From: a virus
Length of the DNA: 59,917 bases
Direction: 5' to 3' (one strand)
IMG/VR virus record: IMGVR_UViG_3300000176_000011
Coordinates: 1-59,917 of that record
The notes under the pieces were generated by a model. That model searched no databases, was not told where the DNA came from, and saw only the letters and a list, made by a program, of their open reading frames with translations. Positions 36,672 to 46,041 of this stretch are shown piece by piece. A program made the position numbers and the translations under genes. Position 1 is the first letter of the stretch; every line of letters starts with the position of its first letter.

Positions 36672-39600
36672 TCGATGCTCCGTTTGTTGCGCTGGTTATA
36701 TTTTGCGAATTAATTACTGATGTCAATGCTGTGCCTGTTACTGTTTTTAAGTTAGTGGATGTTAAACCTGATACAATAACAATATCACTAGCAGTAGCAC
36801 AACTAATGAATATTTGATCGCTTGGACAAATAATTTCAAATAAGCTACCAAAATATTGGCCTGCTTGTTTAGGTACAATTACAAAACTAGTTATGTCCGG
36901 AGATAATTGTGTTATTATATACGTCGATAATTCTGAGAAATAAAAGGTATCTCCAAAATTCCAATTTTCCAAGGCAAAGAATTGATTAATTGCTATTAAA
37001 ATTCTCGATGTAACATCTGCTGTTGATACCGCAGAATTTGGATTTATAATTACATTAAATGTAGCTTGTAGACTTAAATCTGCCGCGGCTCCAAATAATA
37101 ACTTATAGCTTACAGGATGATATATGATTTCATCACTAATAGATTTTATTAGATTTAAATTTGGGCTCAATAAACTATTAAGTTCGTTACTGCTTGGTGG
37201 CAATGGTTTGCTAATGTTTGCACCAGACAGCCATTGTCTAAATGAAGTATCATAACTGTTAGTTAATACATAGATATCAATGATGTTACTAGATCCTGGA
37301 TCTATTCTACTGTCATAATCCGCACTATGTGTGTATTGAAAACGTAATTTATCTCTACCTATGTAAACTTTATAATCTAAACTAGGCGAAAATATACCTG
37401 TAGTTTTGCTATACTGTTTTACTACATTAACATCGACAAAATAAAAATATTGTCCGTCAACTTTTTGTGCGGCAGATACAAGACTTTCAGTATTAAGTAT
37501 GATCACAGGGCCAGTTACAGGATCGTTTGGAATATATCGATAATCTTCTTGACCTTGGGTAATCAAATATTTTTGTTCAACTATGTATTTGTTATAACCA
37601 GAATTTGTTGGATTAACAATGTCTAAAAATAATTGCGGATTGTCCACCACTCCATTATTATTAGAATCTGCAAAACTAACAACAATTTTCTTTGAATCTA
37701 CATATCCATCTAATCCATTGTAAGCACTTACAATATCCCATACATAATCATTATTAAACGACTGTGTTGTATTTGGTTGTGTATTAATGTTTAATATTTT
37801 TATGTTATCTTTTACTATTGAGGTAGATACAGTATCATATATTTTTGTATTGGTATCAAAGTAAAAAGTTACTTGTTGATTACTTTCAAATATATAACGC
37901 AACTGTCTAGAAGTTACGGTATAGTATTGATTATTAGTTGTAAACAACAGCATCCAACTAGAATCTTTTTGACTATTTGATGTATCACCTTGGTTGCTTA
38001 GGCTAAAAGGACTACTGGTATCCAAGTTAGTTTCAAATATAATTTGCCAACTTTGACTTGTACCGTCGTATCTTAAACCAAATAATTGATTTGAAAAAAT
38101 TAAATCAATCATAGTTGTAATCACAGTTGAATCAATAGTTTTTGTAAATTTTGGAATAATTTGACTTACTATTGCTCCATTAGGTACTACTGAATCTAAT
38201 ACAATTGGTCCAAAGTTTGTTGATAAGATACCAGTACCACTAGCAGTACCATCATCTACTACACTAACAACTTCAGTCCAAATATAAGAACTTGCACCAG
38301 TAACATTTACATTTCCATCAGATGGAGTAACAATTTTATTTTTATTTTTTGTATCAAAATATTGTGTTGATGTATTTGTTACAGTAAATTTTACCAATGC
38401 ACCTGGTGTTAAATATTTTAAATCAGTTGCTGTATATGAACCAACAGGATAAGGTTGAATACTTTGTGTTCCGCCGACACCGCCAACGTATCCAGATGAA
38501 GTATTACTATCGCTTGTTATATTATACCAAACAATATTTAAACTAGCTGTAAGATAATTTACATAATTTAAGTAGTAAAAATTACGAAAATCAGGAGTGT
38601 TTAATATATCATAAACTTCATTATAGATAATTCCTTCGACATCATTTTGTGTCAAATAATTAAAATTAATACTACTGATATAATTTTCTTGATATATTAC
38701 GCCATCATCGGCAAATAAATTAGTGCTTGAATATTTGCCTGTTGGGTCAGTAAGATCAAAATAACGACTAATACCACTACTAGATCTATTGACTGCTTTA
38801 ACTTTTGAAACTTGTGTTGTTGCCGATAAAGGACTAATATTGTAGTCTTCGCCAGTAATCATACGATTTTGTGTATAGTATGTCTGCGGAGCATTTTGTT
38901 GTACACTGGCGTTTGTTTCGCTTATTGCGGCATTTGACACAGTGGTTGGTAAATTTAAAATAATTGATAATGTTTCTATTTTGCCTTGAGCACTAGTGTA
39001 AGGAATTGTGATAGAAACATTTCTGATGTCTGTTGGATTAATAGTGTAAGTCAAAGCATTGCTGGCTCTATAATAAACTCTAAAATCTCCAAGAGGTAAA
39101 TTTCCAAATGTACCATCACTAAAACTTAAACTAATAGCATCACTTGCTCTAGTAATTACACTATAAATATTTTTAATTTTGCTACTCAAACTATTGTAGA
39201 TAATATTATTTCCAGTAGTAGCAGGCACTTGTGTCCATAAAGTGCTTTCAAGGCCATTTTGATTTAGGCTATATAACCATACATCGGTATTGTTAATATT
39301 TTGTGTGTCAATATTAATTTGTTGATTGCTACTTGGTTGGCTAACATTAAATGTGCCTTGATTTAGTGTACCTTGTGTAAAATTAAAAAAGAATCCTGTA
39401 CCAGCACTACCAGCACCATATCCATCGTCTTTGTAGATGCAGGCTATACTATTGCCAATTGTTGGAGGTTCTTCATAAATGTATGTTTGACCTTTAAATG
39501 TTGTACTGGTAATTTCAAAATTCATTGATTGCCCAGCTACCGTTTTATTAAAACTATAAACTGGCACTGCTGTACTAACAGCATTAAATCTGTATTGTGC

Positions 39601-40152
39601 AGTACTAACTCCATAAATTGTTCCGCTATCACTAGGATTACCATATTGCTGTGTGCTAGGCATTGCGGCGTTAATTATTTTAATAAACTGATCATACCAG
39701 TTGGTGTTTGCACTATCATTCCAATTGATATATTGTCCTGATAAATTACGCCCGTTGCTGTCAATAACACTTTCTGTAGTAGAAACTGTGGCAAATTTTA
39801 ATAGGCCAGTTGCGGCTGTATTGCGACTAGCGTTATAGCTGACCAAGCGCCCTAGACGTAAAATACTGTCACGGCGTTCTGCTAGTTCTAGGAAGTTTTC
39901 ACGGGCATTTAAGTCAACACGGAAAGCTATGCTTTGGCCCACATAGGCAATAAGGTCGATAAGGGCAAGGTATTCGCTAGACTCAATATAATCGTTAAAA
40001 TCTTCAGGGAAATTCGTACGAATGTAATCAATCATTGTACGGCGTAAGTTATCAAAATCGTAACTTTGGAAGTCTGCATTCTTAAAAGACTGGTAGATTT
40101 TCTTCCAATCTTCAGATATTAACAGGTTATTTTGTCTATCTGTTGAGCTCAT
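36664..40152 (-). CDS. gp6: Baseplate wedge protein gp6
   Basis: A 1162-residue gp6-type protein. The N-terminal region (FKNADFQSYDFDNLRRTMID, YLALIDLIAYVGQSIAFRVD, LRLGRLVSYNASRNTAATGL) is the conserved gp6/baseplate J-like start. The C-terminal half has the usual gp6-like helix-sheet region (ILIAINQFFALENWNFGDTF). In T4, gp6 dimers link the wedges into the inner baseplate ring and drive the sheath-contraction switch. T4 gp6 has 660 residues, so this one has a large insertion in the middle. It has its own late box and overlaps the giant gene downstream by 8 nt. Confidence 0.9.
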   Translation of the reverse strand: MSSTDRQNNLLISEDWKKIYQSFKNADFQSYDFDNLRRTMIDYIRTNFPEDFNDYIESSEYLALIDLIAYVGQSIAFRVDLNARENFLELAERRDSILRLGRLVSYNASRNTAATGLLKFATVSTTESVIDSNGRNLSGQYINWNDSANTNWYDQFIKIINAAMPSTQQYGNPSDSGTIYGVSTAQYRFNAVSTAVPVYSFNKTVAGQSMNFEITSTTFKGQTYIYEEPPTIGNSIACIYKDDGYGAGSAGTGFFFNFTQGTLNQGTFNVSQPSSNQQINIDTQNINNTDVWLYSLNQNGLESTLWTQVPATTGNNIIYNSLSSKIKNIYSVITRASDAISLSFSDGTFGNLPLGDFRVYYRASNALTYTINPTDIRNVSITIPYTSAQGKIETLSIILNLPTTVSNAAISETNASVQQNAPQTYYTQNRMITGEDYNISPLSATTQVSKVKAVNRSSSGISRYFDLTDPTGKYSSTNLFADDGVIYQENYISSINFNYLTQNDVEGIIYNEVYDILNTPDFRNFYYLNYVNYLTASLNIVWYNITSDSNTSSGYVGGVGGTQSIQPYPVGSYTATDLKYLTPGALVKFTVTNTSTQYFDTKNKNKIVTPSDGNVNVTGASSYIWTEVVSVVDDGTASGTGILSTNFGPIVLDSVVPNGAIVSQIIPKFTKTIDSTVITTMIDLIFSNQLFGLRYDGTSQSWQIIFETNLDTSSPFSLSNQGDTSNSQKDSSWMLLFTTNNQYYTVTSRQLRYIFESNQQVTFYFDTNTKIYDTVSTSIVKDNIKILNINTQPNTTQSFNNDYVWDIVSAYNGLDGYVDSKKIVVSFADSNNNGVVDNPQLFLDIVNPTNSGYNKYIVEQKYLITQGQEDYRYIPNDPVTGPVIILNTESLVSAAQKVDGQYFYFVDVNVVKQYSKTTGIFSPSLDYKVYIGRDKLRFQYTHSADYDSRIDPGSSNIIDIYVLTNSYDTSFRQWLSGANISKPLPPSSNELNSLLSPNLNLIKSISDEIIYHPVSYKLLFGAAADLSLQATFNVIINPNSAVSTADVTSRILIAINQFFALENWNFGDTFYFSELSTYIITQLSPDITSFVIVPKQAGQYFGSLFEIICPSDQIFISCATASDIVIVSGLTSTNLKTVTGTALTSVINSQNITSATNGASNG

Positions 40153-40169
40153 ATTATGTCCTATATCTG

Positions 40170-40177
40170 TATTTATT
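40170..40177 (-). promoter_or_regulatory. Late promoter AATAAATA
   Basis: Minus-strand AATAAATA between gp25 and gp6. The predicted start is near 40164, 12 nt before the gp6 ATG. The first base differs from the best consensus. Confidence 0.65.
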
Positions 40178-40201
40178 GAATAAAATTATGTGGGCAGTTA
40201 A

Positions 40202-40636
40202 TTACAATGTTGATAACAATCCGTTTTGTTGATCAAACTGTAATTGTAAATTCTGCTGTATGTTATAGGGCAAATACTTCAAAACACATTCAATTTGTAG
40301 CCCTGTATCATATGGAGTAATAACAACATTTTCTGCTTGTACCCTAGGATCATAATTGATAATTGTATTAACATTTTGTAAAATAATGTCTTTAACTTGC
40401 TCGGTTAAGGGTTCAAAAATCAAAGCCCATATAATGCATCCAAACTGCGGATTCATTAAACGCTCACCTTGACGTGTATTAAAATGATTTAATATATCTT
40501 GTTTGATTAAGTCAAAATCGTACAATCTAAAATTTTCAGAATTTGTGTTGACTGAACTAAATCCCCTGTACATCTGAGGACTAGCTATAGATGTTGATTT
40601 AGCTGGTAATGTAATTTTATTAAAGATTGTGGCCAT
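40202..40636 (-). CDS. gp25: Baseplate wedge protein gp25
   Basis: A 144-residue GPW/gp25-family protein. It has the conserved core RLYDFDLIKQDILNHFNTRQ, GERLMNPQFGCIIWALIFEP and a C-terminal domain. T4 gp25 (132 residues) joins wedge to hub and starts sheath assembly. It lies 2 nt downstream of gp5 and is coupled to it. The gp25-gp6 order matches T4. Confidence 0.92.
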   Translation of the reverse strand: MATIFNKITLPAKSTSIASPQMYRGFSSVNTNSENFRLYDFDLIKQDILNHFNTRQGERLMNPQFGCIIWALIFEPLTEQVKDIILQNVNTIINYDPRVQAENVVITPYDTGLQIECVLKYLPYNIQQNLQLQFDQQNGLLSTL

Positions 40637-40638
40637 TA

Positions 40639-42330
40639 TTAACTTCCTTGATTTGCGCTAGTATCTTGCGGTTTTGGTCTAGTAAAAGTATCTACTGTAG
40701 TTGAGTATACTTTCCATGCATCTGGTACAGCAATATCGTCAGATGATTCTCTATCTGTTTTATCACTAACAAAACTTTGAGGATCCAGATTTTCATGATG
40801 TGGCCAAGGCTCTATGTTTGGAATACGTTGCATAATGCTCTTAATAACATTTGTAGACGTATCATCTATTGGGTTTATATGTGTACTAAGAGGATCTGGT
40901 TTATCAGCTTTATCAGCTTTGCCAGCTGTTGAGGCTGCTGGACCATTCATATGAATCAATGTTGCAGTTTCAATATGATTACCGCCACTATTGATGTTTG
41001 TATCGCCGCCTGCTGTAAAATTATTATGACCTCCTGAATTCAAATCATAATCTCCGCCGCTGGTAAGAAGTGTATTGCCGCCAACATTAATATCAAGATT
41101 GCCGCCAACAGTATAATTGTTGTTACCATCGATTGTATTATTTTCTTTACCAGAAACATGTATTGTATTATCGCCTTTTACGATAAGAATTTTGTTTCCG
41201 CCTATTTCTGTTTGATGTCGATCTGCAACTTTTAAGTTAAAGTTACGACCTGCTTCCATATTAATATCTCGGTCAGCATAAAAATTAATATCATTTTTTG
41301 AATGAACACTTATACTGTCAGCCGCATAGATATCAATCTTACCGTTGCTGGTCATTTCAATCCAACTAGTGCCAGCGGCATTACCAATGTAAATTAAATC
41401 TTCACTATTGTGTAACAAAATTTGATGCCCGGTACGTGTCCTAATGCGTACTAATTCATTATGAGGAATTTCAACATCGCCACCATCTTCTCCTAATTCT
41501 ACACTGGCGTATTCTGGAGGATTTGCCGTTGCCGATCCTTTGCGCAAAAATGCTGGATCGCCATCGTCCATGACAAATGTAGTTCCGCCAAGTCTACTAA
41601 CAAAGACTTGTGTTTTATATTCTTGTTTGCCAACAGGACCTTTTTTAGCAGAATCACCACTACCAGTATCTGTTCTTTTATCTATTGGTCCAGGTGTGCT
41701 GATACCAAACACTGTGCTTGGAGTTTCGCGTCTTGCACTGCTGGTAGTAATACCCCTTGTATCATCTAACAACAAGCCTTGTCTTGACAATACTTCTGCT
41801 AAAGGATGTTTGGCTTTTAATACTTGTTCTGGATCGTTAATACCAGTAGCATTGATAATTTTATTATATTCACTAACTGGAGATCTACCTTGTGTGCCAT
41901 TATTATCACTATCTACAGATTCAACAACTTTTTCTGTTGCGGCTAATCCAGGCAACATAAAGTTCATTGATTCGTCCATTACGCATCCAAACCAAAAACC
42001 ACGTTTAGGATCACCATCGACAAAGAACACCATTACAATAGATCCAGGGTCAGGTGGAACGAACCACATGCCATAACTTTTTTGACTATTATTATAATCG
42101 TTAGTGCTATCATCAACATAGCCCAAGTTAGTAACACCATAAAACGGGTTTAGCATCCTTACATGTACTAGTTGACTTTCATTATCTGTATTACCAGATG
42201 GTCTCAGTAGTTGTACTTCAAGTACACCCATATAAGTAGGATCTTGATGGCTAACTACCTTGGCCAAAAATGGACCAGGGCGCGGCATTGGATCATGTGC
42301 CGGGCTGTAATTGTCGTCATAGATATTCAT
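40639..42330 (-). CDS. gp5: Baseplate hub/needle protein gp5, without lysozyme domain
   Basis: A 563-residue gp5-type spike. The N-terminus is an OB-fold region (GPFLAKVVSHQDPTYMGVLE, GMWFVPPDPGSIVMVFFVDG). The C-terminal third is a triple-helix needle built from short 'xVGGNxxxxVGG' repeats (about 390-490). The region between, where T4 gp5 has its lysozyme (about 174-342 in T4), is a low-complexity linker plus a beta domain containing QILLHNSEDLIYIGN. I see no lysozyme catalytic pattern. The protein should form the central membrane-piercing spike. It lies 2 nt after the hub gene upstream. Confidence 0.88.
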   Translation of the reverse strand: MNIYDDNYSPAHDPMPRPGPFLAKVVSHQDPTYMGVLEVQLLRPSGNTDNESQLVHVRMLNPFYGVTNLGYVDDSTNDYNNSQKSYGMWFVPPDPGSIVMVFFVDGDPKRGFWFGCVMDESMNFMLPGLAATEKVVESVDSDNNGTQGRSPVSEYNKIINATGINDPEQVLKAKHPLAEVLSRQGLLLDDTRGITTSSARRETPSTVFGISTPGPIDKRTDTGSGDSAKKGPVGKQEYKTQVFVSRLGGTTFVMDDGDPAFLRKGSATANPPEYASVELGEDGGDVEIPHNELVRIRTRTGHQILLHNSEDLIYIGNAAGTSWIEMTSNGKIDIYAADSISVHSKNDINFYADRDINMEAGRNFNLKVADRHQTEIGGNKILIVKGDNTIHVSGKENNTIDGNNNYTVGGNLDINVGGNTLLTSGGDYDLNSGGHNNFTAGGDTNINSGGNHIETATLIHMNGPAASTAGKADKADKPDPLSTHINPIDDTSTNVIKSIMQRIPNIEPWPHHENLDPQSFVSDKTDRESSDDIAVPDAWKVYSTTVDTFTRPKPQDTSANQGS

Positions 42331-42332
42331 TT

Positions 42333-44639
42333 TTAACCTTCGCCCCAGCCGTTGTTTGGAGCAGTTGATCCTGTTGGATTTGTAGCAGATATTAGTTTAG
42401 GGTCATTAGTTGGTTTATCGCCAATTGTTTTTTGTGTTCCAACATTAAACGAATCTGTCTTGGCGGCTTGTTTAGAACTTTCCTGACCTTTGCGTCTCAC
42501 TCCTACTATATTCTGTGTAAACTTTCCGTCTTTGAAATGGCTGGTTAATTTTTGTATTTTATATAGGCCGCTAAAATGTACTACGGGAGCAGATTTAGTG
42601 CCTGATCCAAAATTATATAAACCAGTTGATTGATTAATATCTATCGGACTTCTAAAATTAATTAAAATATCGACTTCGCCATTTTGCCAATTTACTGTTC
42701 CATCAGAAGTAAGATTATGGTATTCGGTTGATTGACTGGTATAATTGCCTGTGCCGCTTTGAGCAATATAATACGGGTCTCCTATGATTTCCATGTTTAA
42801 TGTTGTTTGTTCGATACCAGTGGTAACAATATCAAAAAATTGTCTGGCAGCTCTAGTTTCGATACTTTCGCCAGGACTTCCGCCTTTATTATCGCTCGAA
42901 GTTTCAGTTTGAGCTGGTCTGGCACTGTTAGGAACAACAGGAGTTTTAGTATCTGCACTTTGTCCTTTGGGCATTTGATTAGGTACAGACACATCTGTAG
43001 TACCTTGGCTTTGCTGAGCTTGTGTTTTAGGATCTAAAGATTTTGCAGGACTAGTAGCTGATAGTTTAGTATAATAACTGGCATTTAATTCTATATCAAA
43101 CTTTAGTATATCTACATTTTTTCCAGTATATAGATAGTCATATTGTTTTACTGCGTGTTTTTTTAAGGCATCTAAACCATATGGTCTTAGATTATTAGCA
43201 GTTGTACTACTAGATCCAACGTCATACTCTGTTACTTCATACACATAAATGCAAGGTTTTTCTCCGGTGTACCCATCATTAGCATTTGTGTCCACAATGT
43301 AAACCTTAGTGTGTATTCTCCATAAAGTTTTGTAACCTTCTGGACTAAGTTGGAACGGATCAAGTGTTACTTTGGTAGGAAACACGCTTTGTAAAACCAC
43401 TTGATTAATTGCGTTTGGTATATCGGAATCTTGTCTAAATTGAAAATTGCTTGAATCATAATTGATAGTGTTCAAGCCACGTTTCCAATAATTGCCAGCG
43501 GTATCGTATAGTTCAACTTCTTTTCCGTTAGGTATTGAACCTTTTTGATCAACACTAAACGGCATTTTTGATGTGCCAATAGCATTAGTATCTGCTGTTT
43601 GTTGTACAGACAGACCAGTTGTCTCGTCTTTAGAAACACCTATAATTTTGTATATTGCTTCTGATGTCTTGGCACTAGTAGTAGCACTTGATTTTACTTC
43701 TGTTTTGCCGCCAGCACCACTTTTTTGACCACTATATGAACCTTTCTTTGGAAATAAAATAATATATTCATCTGGATAGGCAACTAATTTATCATATACT
43801 TTTTGTCTAGCTTTCTTGTTCAATAATGCTTGTAGACTTTTTTCACCGTACTGTAAAATTTCTTGTACAGTAACTCCACGCACACTGTGATCGACTGGAA
43901 TGTTTGCAATGGCAGAACTCAATGCTGATTGATTCCACGGTTGGGCCGTACATTCGTATATCATACCCATAGAGTCAACTCGTGAGTTAATTATTTTTAA
44001 TCTCATAGGAATTTTTCTACTGGTATTTGGTATTGTTGCAATTTTTCCTGTTTCAGTGTTACCTCTAAAATCTATAGTTAATAGAAACACAGCTGACAAC
44101 CAATTAGTGTATCCTGCGTTTTGTGCGGCTACTTGGCAAGACATCATAAACATGCCCATACTATATGGTTCTCTAATCTCAAATTTTATACTGGCAGTAT
44201 TGGTATTTTTATTTTTTTCAAATCCAACCACTGCGGCCATTTCTAAATTTTCAATAAAGAAATCAAATTGTCCATAGTTTGTTTTTACTCTATTGCTAGG
44301 GTCAATGTTTGCTGATTTAGCTATTAAATCATATTTTTTAGATTTCATATAGCTGGTGTCTGGTGCGTTAGCGTCTGCTGGAGGTATAACAGCTATGCCT
44401 AATACATAATCATAACTTGCATAACTAAACAAAGGATTGGGTAAAGGTAACTTTACACTAGCACCTAATTTCTTTATAAAAGATCCAGCTCCTCCTAACA
44501 GGCCTCCAATAGCACCGCCTATGCTACTCAATGCACTGGCTGGGCCTGAATCAAGCAATGAGCTTGCACTACTGCCTAAACTACTAATAGATGTAGTTGC
44601 AGAATTAATTAGTCCACTAGCATCGTCAAGTAATCCCAT
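42333..44639 (-). CDS. Probable baseplate hub protein (gp27-like position)
   Basis: A 768-residue structural protein between gp53 and gp5, with single-base to 2-nt gaps on both sides. It starts with a Ser/Gly/Ala-rich hydrophobic segment (about 1-60). Beta-rich domains follow (FDFFIENLEMAAVVGFEKNK, KIPMRLKIINSRVDSMGMIY), then a linker rich in Gln/Thr/Pro (540-600). The C-terminal barrel-like region ends LYKIQKLTSHFKDGKFTQNI, which recalls the end of hub proteins of the gp27/GpD type. The link to gp27 is from layout and position, not clear sequence identity. Confidence 0.65.
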   Translation of the reverse strand: MGLLDDASGLINSATTSISSLGSSASSLLDSGPASALSSIGGAIGGLLGGAGSFIKKLGASVKLPLPNPLFSYASYDYVLGIAVIPPADANAPDTSYMKSKKYDLIAKSANIDPSNRVKTNYGQFDFFIENLEMAAVVGFEKNKNTNTASIKFEIREPYSMGMFMMSCQVAAQNAGYTNWLSAVFLLTIDFRGNTETGKIATIPNTSRKIPMRLKIINSRVDSMGMIYECTAQPWNQSALSSAIANIPVDHSVRGVTVQEILQYGEKSLQALLNKKARQKVYDKLVAYPDEYIILFPKKGSYSGQKSGAGGKTEVKSSATTSAKTSEAIYKIIGVSKDETTGLSVQQTADTNAIGTSKMPFSVDQKGSIPNGKEVELYDTAGNYWKRGLNTINYDSSNFQFRQDSDIPNAINQVVLQSVFPTKVTLDPFQLSPEGYKTLWRIHTKVYIVDTNANDGYTGEKPCIYVYEVTEYDVGSSSTTANNLRPYGLDALKKHAVKQYDYLYTGKNVDILKFDIELNASYYTKLSATSPAKSLDPKTQAQQSQGTTDVSVPNQMPKGQSADTKTPVVPNSARPAQTETSSDNKGGSPGESIETRAARQFFDIVTTGIEQTTLNMEIIGDPYYIAQSGTGNYTSQSTEYHNLTSDGTVNWQNGEVDILINFRSPIDINQSTGLYNFGSGTKSAPVVHFSGLYKIQKLTSHFKDGKFTQNIVGVRRKGQESSKQAAKTDSFNVGTQKTIGDKPTNDPKLISATNPTGSTAPNNGWGEG

Positions 44640-44640
44640 A

Positions 44641-44943
44641 TTATAGTCCTAACACTGTGGTTAAACTACTACCTTTTGGTATGTAAATTTGTGTACCTGG
44701 AACAAAATCTAAAATAGGATCTTGTAGTACGTCTAAATTGCGTTGAATAAACACCCACCACAAACCAGGTTCACCATACAAGTCACTGGCTAATAAATCT
44801 GGACGATATGTATACTGAGTTTGTATTGTATATAAAAAATCATCAGGATCTGCGCTGACAGGTCGAATAGTCAGTATATCCAAATAATTATTAGTTATTG
44901 TAGTATTGTACCAAGGACTTGTATTAATATAATTTGCTGACAT
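44641..44943 (-). CDS. gp53: Baseplate wedge protein gp53
   Basis: A 100-residue gp53-type protein. Its core is QYTYRPDLLASDLYGEPGLW followed by a LysM-like end (FVPGTQIYIPKGSSL). In T4, gp53 completes the wedge and is needed for wedges to join around the hub. The start is set at 44943 (MSANYINTSPW), 1 nt after the gp48 stop. An in-frame ATG at 44958, overlapping gp48, would add five residues and has no better ribosome site. It sits in the gp48-gp53-hub-gp5-gp25 late operon. Confidence 0.85.
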   Translation of the reverse strand: MSANYINTSPWYNTTITNNYLDILTIRPVSADPDDFLYTIQTQYTYRPDLLASDLYGEPGLWWVFIQRNLDVLQDPILDFVPGTQIYIPKGSSLTTVLGL

Positions 44944-44944
44944 T

Positions 44945-45961
44945 TTAAATATATCCAAATGCGTTGTTTAAATATCCGCCTTGAACAAATCTATCAAGAC
45001 TAAAATTACGTGCGCTACTTCTACTGTATATCGGTTGTAGGGTCACAACAAATGTACTCTTAGTTGGCACATGACTTACACCTCCGCTGATTGATCCGCC
45101 TAGACCAAATGTTCCTGCAAGTGCGGCCACTTGACCTATACCTCCTGCAATATTGCTAACGCCTCCTAAAAATCCGCTAACACTACCACCAAGGTCTGGT
45201 CCTAAAATACTACCAGCTACTCCGCCTAAACTACCAGCTAGACCTCCCACACTGTCTGCAAGACCTTGTGCGGCTCCTGCGGCACTACCTACAACATTAA
45301 CACCGATGTAATCGCATTTATCATCTAATGTTGCCTGTACTTGTGTTACTACCACAGGTATATTTTTAAACACATAATTTCCATAACCGTTTAAAAATAC
45401 AATTGGAGGAGGATTACCTGCTTTAGGATCAAGACCTGCAAACATTTTTGTTAAACTTCTTAAATAATGAAGTGCGGCAATCCAGTATAATCCTTGTGTT
45501 GGATCTTCAACATTCATCGGTGCTGTAATAGTTATCGTTCCTGGATCACTATTCTTAAAAGCCTGGAAATTGAAGTTAGTATGAGTTGTTGGAATGGTAT
45601 CATATTTGGCTCCACTATTCATTGCAATAGTAGGAGTATAAGGAAATATTAAACCACCGGCATCTTTTAATGGTTGCAACACTGGGCTAGATTTAAATGA
45701 GCTCCAATTAGCTAGGCTTAATCTAACCCGCCAATCATTAGGATTTGCATCGCCACCAAAGGTAGACACAGCACTTATGATATCACCAACTGCTTCACCC
45801 GCTGCCGGTAAATCAACACTACGGATAGCACCCATGATATCGCCACTCATTGCTTGGTCTAGTGCGCCGCTCAGGTTACTAACTGCACCGGAAGCACCCG
45901 TTACTGCGCCCAATACGTTTTGCGATGCACCTATCGAAGATGTTAAGTCAAGTAATCCCAT
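44945..45961 (-). CDS. gp48: Tail tube cap / baseplate protein gp48
   Basis: A 338-residue protein. After a Gly/Ala/Ser-rich start come WRVRLSLANWSSF, GGLIFPYTPTIAMNSGAKYD, YWIAALHYLRSLTKMF and FLNGYGNYVFKNIPVVVTQV. This matches gp48-type proteins of marine T4-like phages, which start tail-tube polymerisation on the hub. An inserted Gly-rich segment (about 230-290) divides the domain before the C-terminal FVVTLQPIYSRSSARNFSLD. It heads the five-gene baseplate operon behind an AATAAATA late box. Confidence 0.82.
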   Translation of the reverse strand: MGLLDLTSSIGASQNVLGAVTGASGAVSNLSGALDQAMSGDIMGAIRSVDLPAAGEAVGDIISAVSTFGGDANPNDWRVRLSLANWSSFKSSPVLQPLKDAGGLIFPYTPTIAMNSGAKYDTIPTTHTNFNFQAFKNSDPGTITITAPMNVEDPTQGLYWIAALHYLRSLTKMFAGLDPKAGNPPPIVFLNGYGNYVFKNIPVVVTQVQATLDDKCDYIGVNVVGSAAGAAQGLADSVGGLAGSLGGVAGSILGPDLGGSVSGFLGGVSNIAGGIGQVAALAGTFGLGGSISGGVSHVPTKSTFVVTLQPIYSRSSARNFSLDRFVQGGYLNNAFGYI

Positions 45962-45983
45962 AATGTTTTTCCTTTTGGTATAT

Positions 45984-45991
45984 TATTTATT
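45984..45991 (-). promoter_or_regulatory. Late promoter AATAAATA for baseplate operon
   Basis: Minus-strand AATAAATA with predicted start near 45978, 17 nt before the gp48 ATG. It touches the -35 box of the gp55 promoter on the other strand at base 45991. Confidence 0.65.
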
Positions 45992-46019
45992 TGACTTTAT
46001 TAAGTGCGTAGTTTATAAT
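45991..46019 (+). promoter_or_regulatory. Sigma70 promoter of gp55
   Basis: TTGACT (45991-45996), 17 bp, TATAAT (46014-46019). The predicted start is near 46026. The in-frame ATG at 46018 lies inside the -10 box, so gp55 must start at 46042. Confidence 0.8.
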
Positions 46020-46041
46020 GTTACATCGGAGACTGAATAGG

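Noticed and set aside
41540-42076. 178-codon open frame opposite gp5
   Set aside because: Antisense shadow of the OB/linker region, with no ribosome site or family motif.
46018-46041. ATG at 46018 as start of gp55
   Set aside because: It lies within the TATAAT box of the gp55 promoter, so it cannot be in the transcript.
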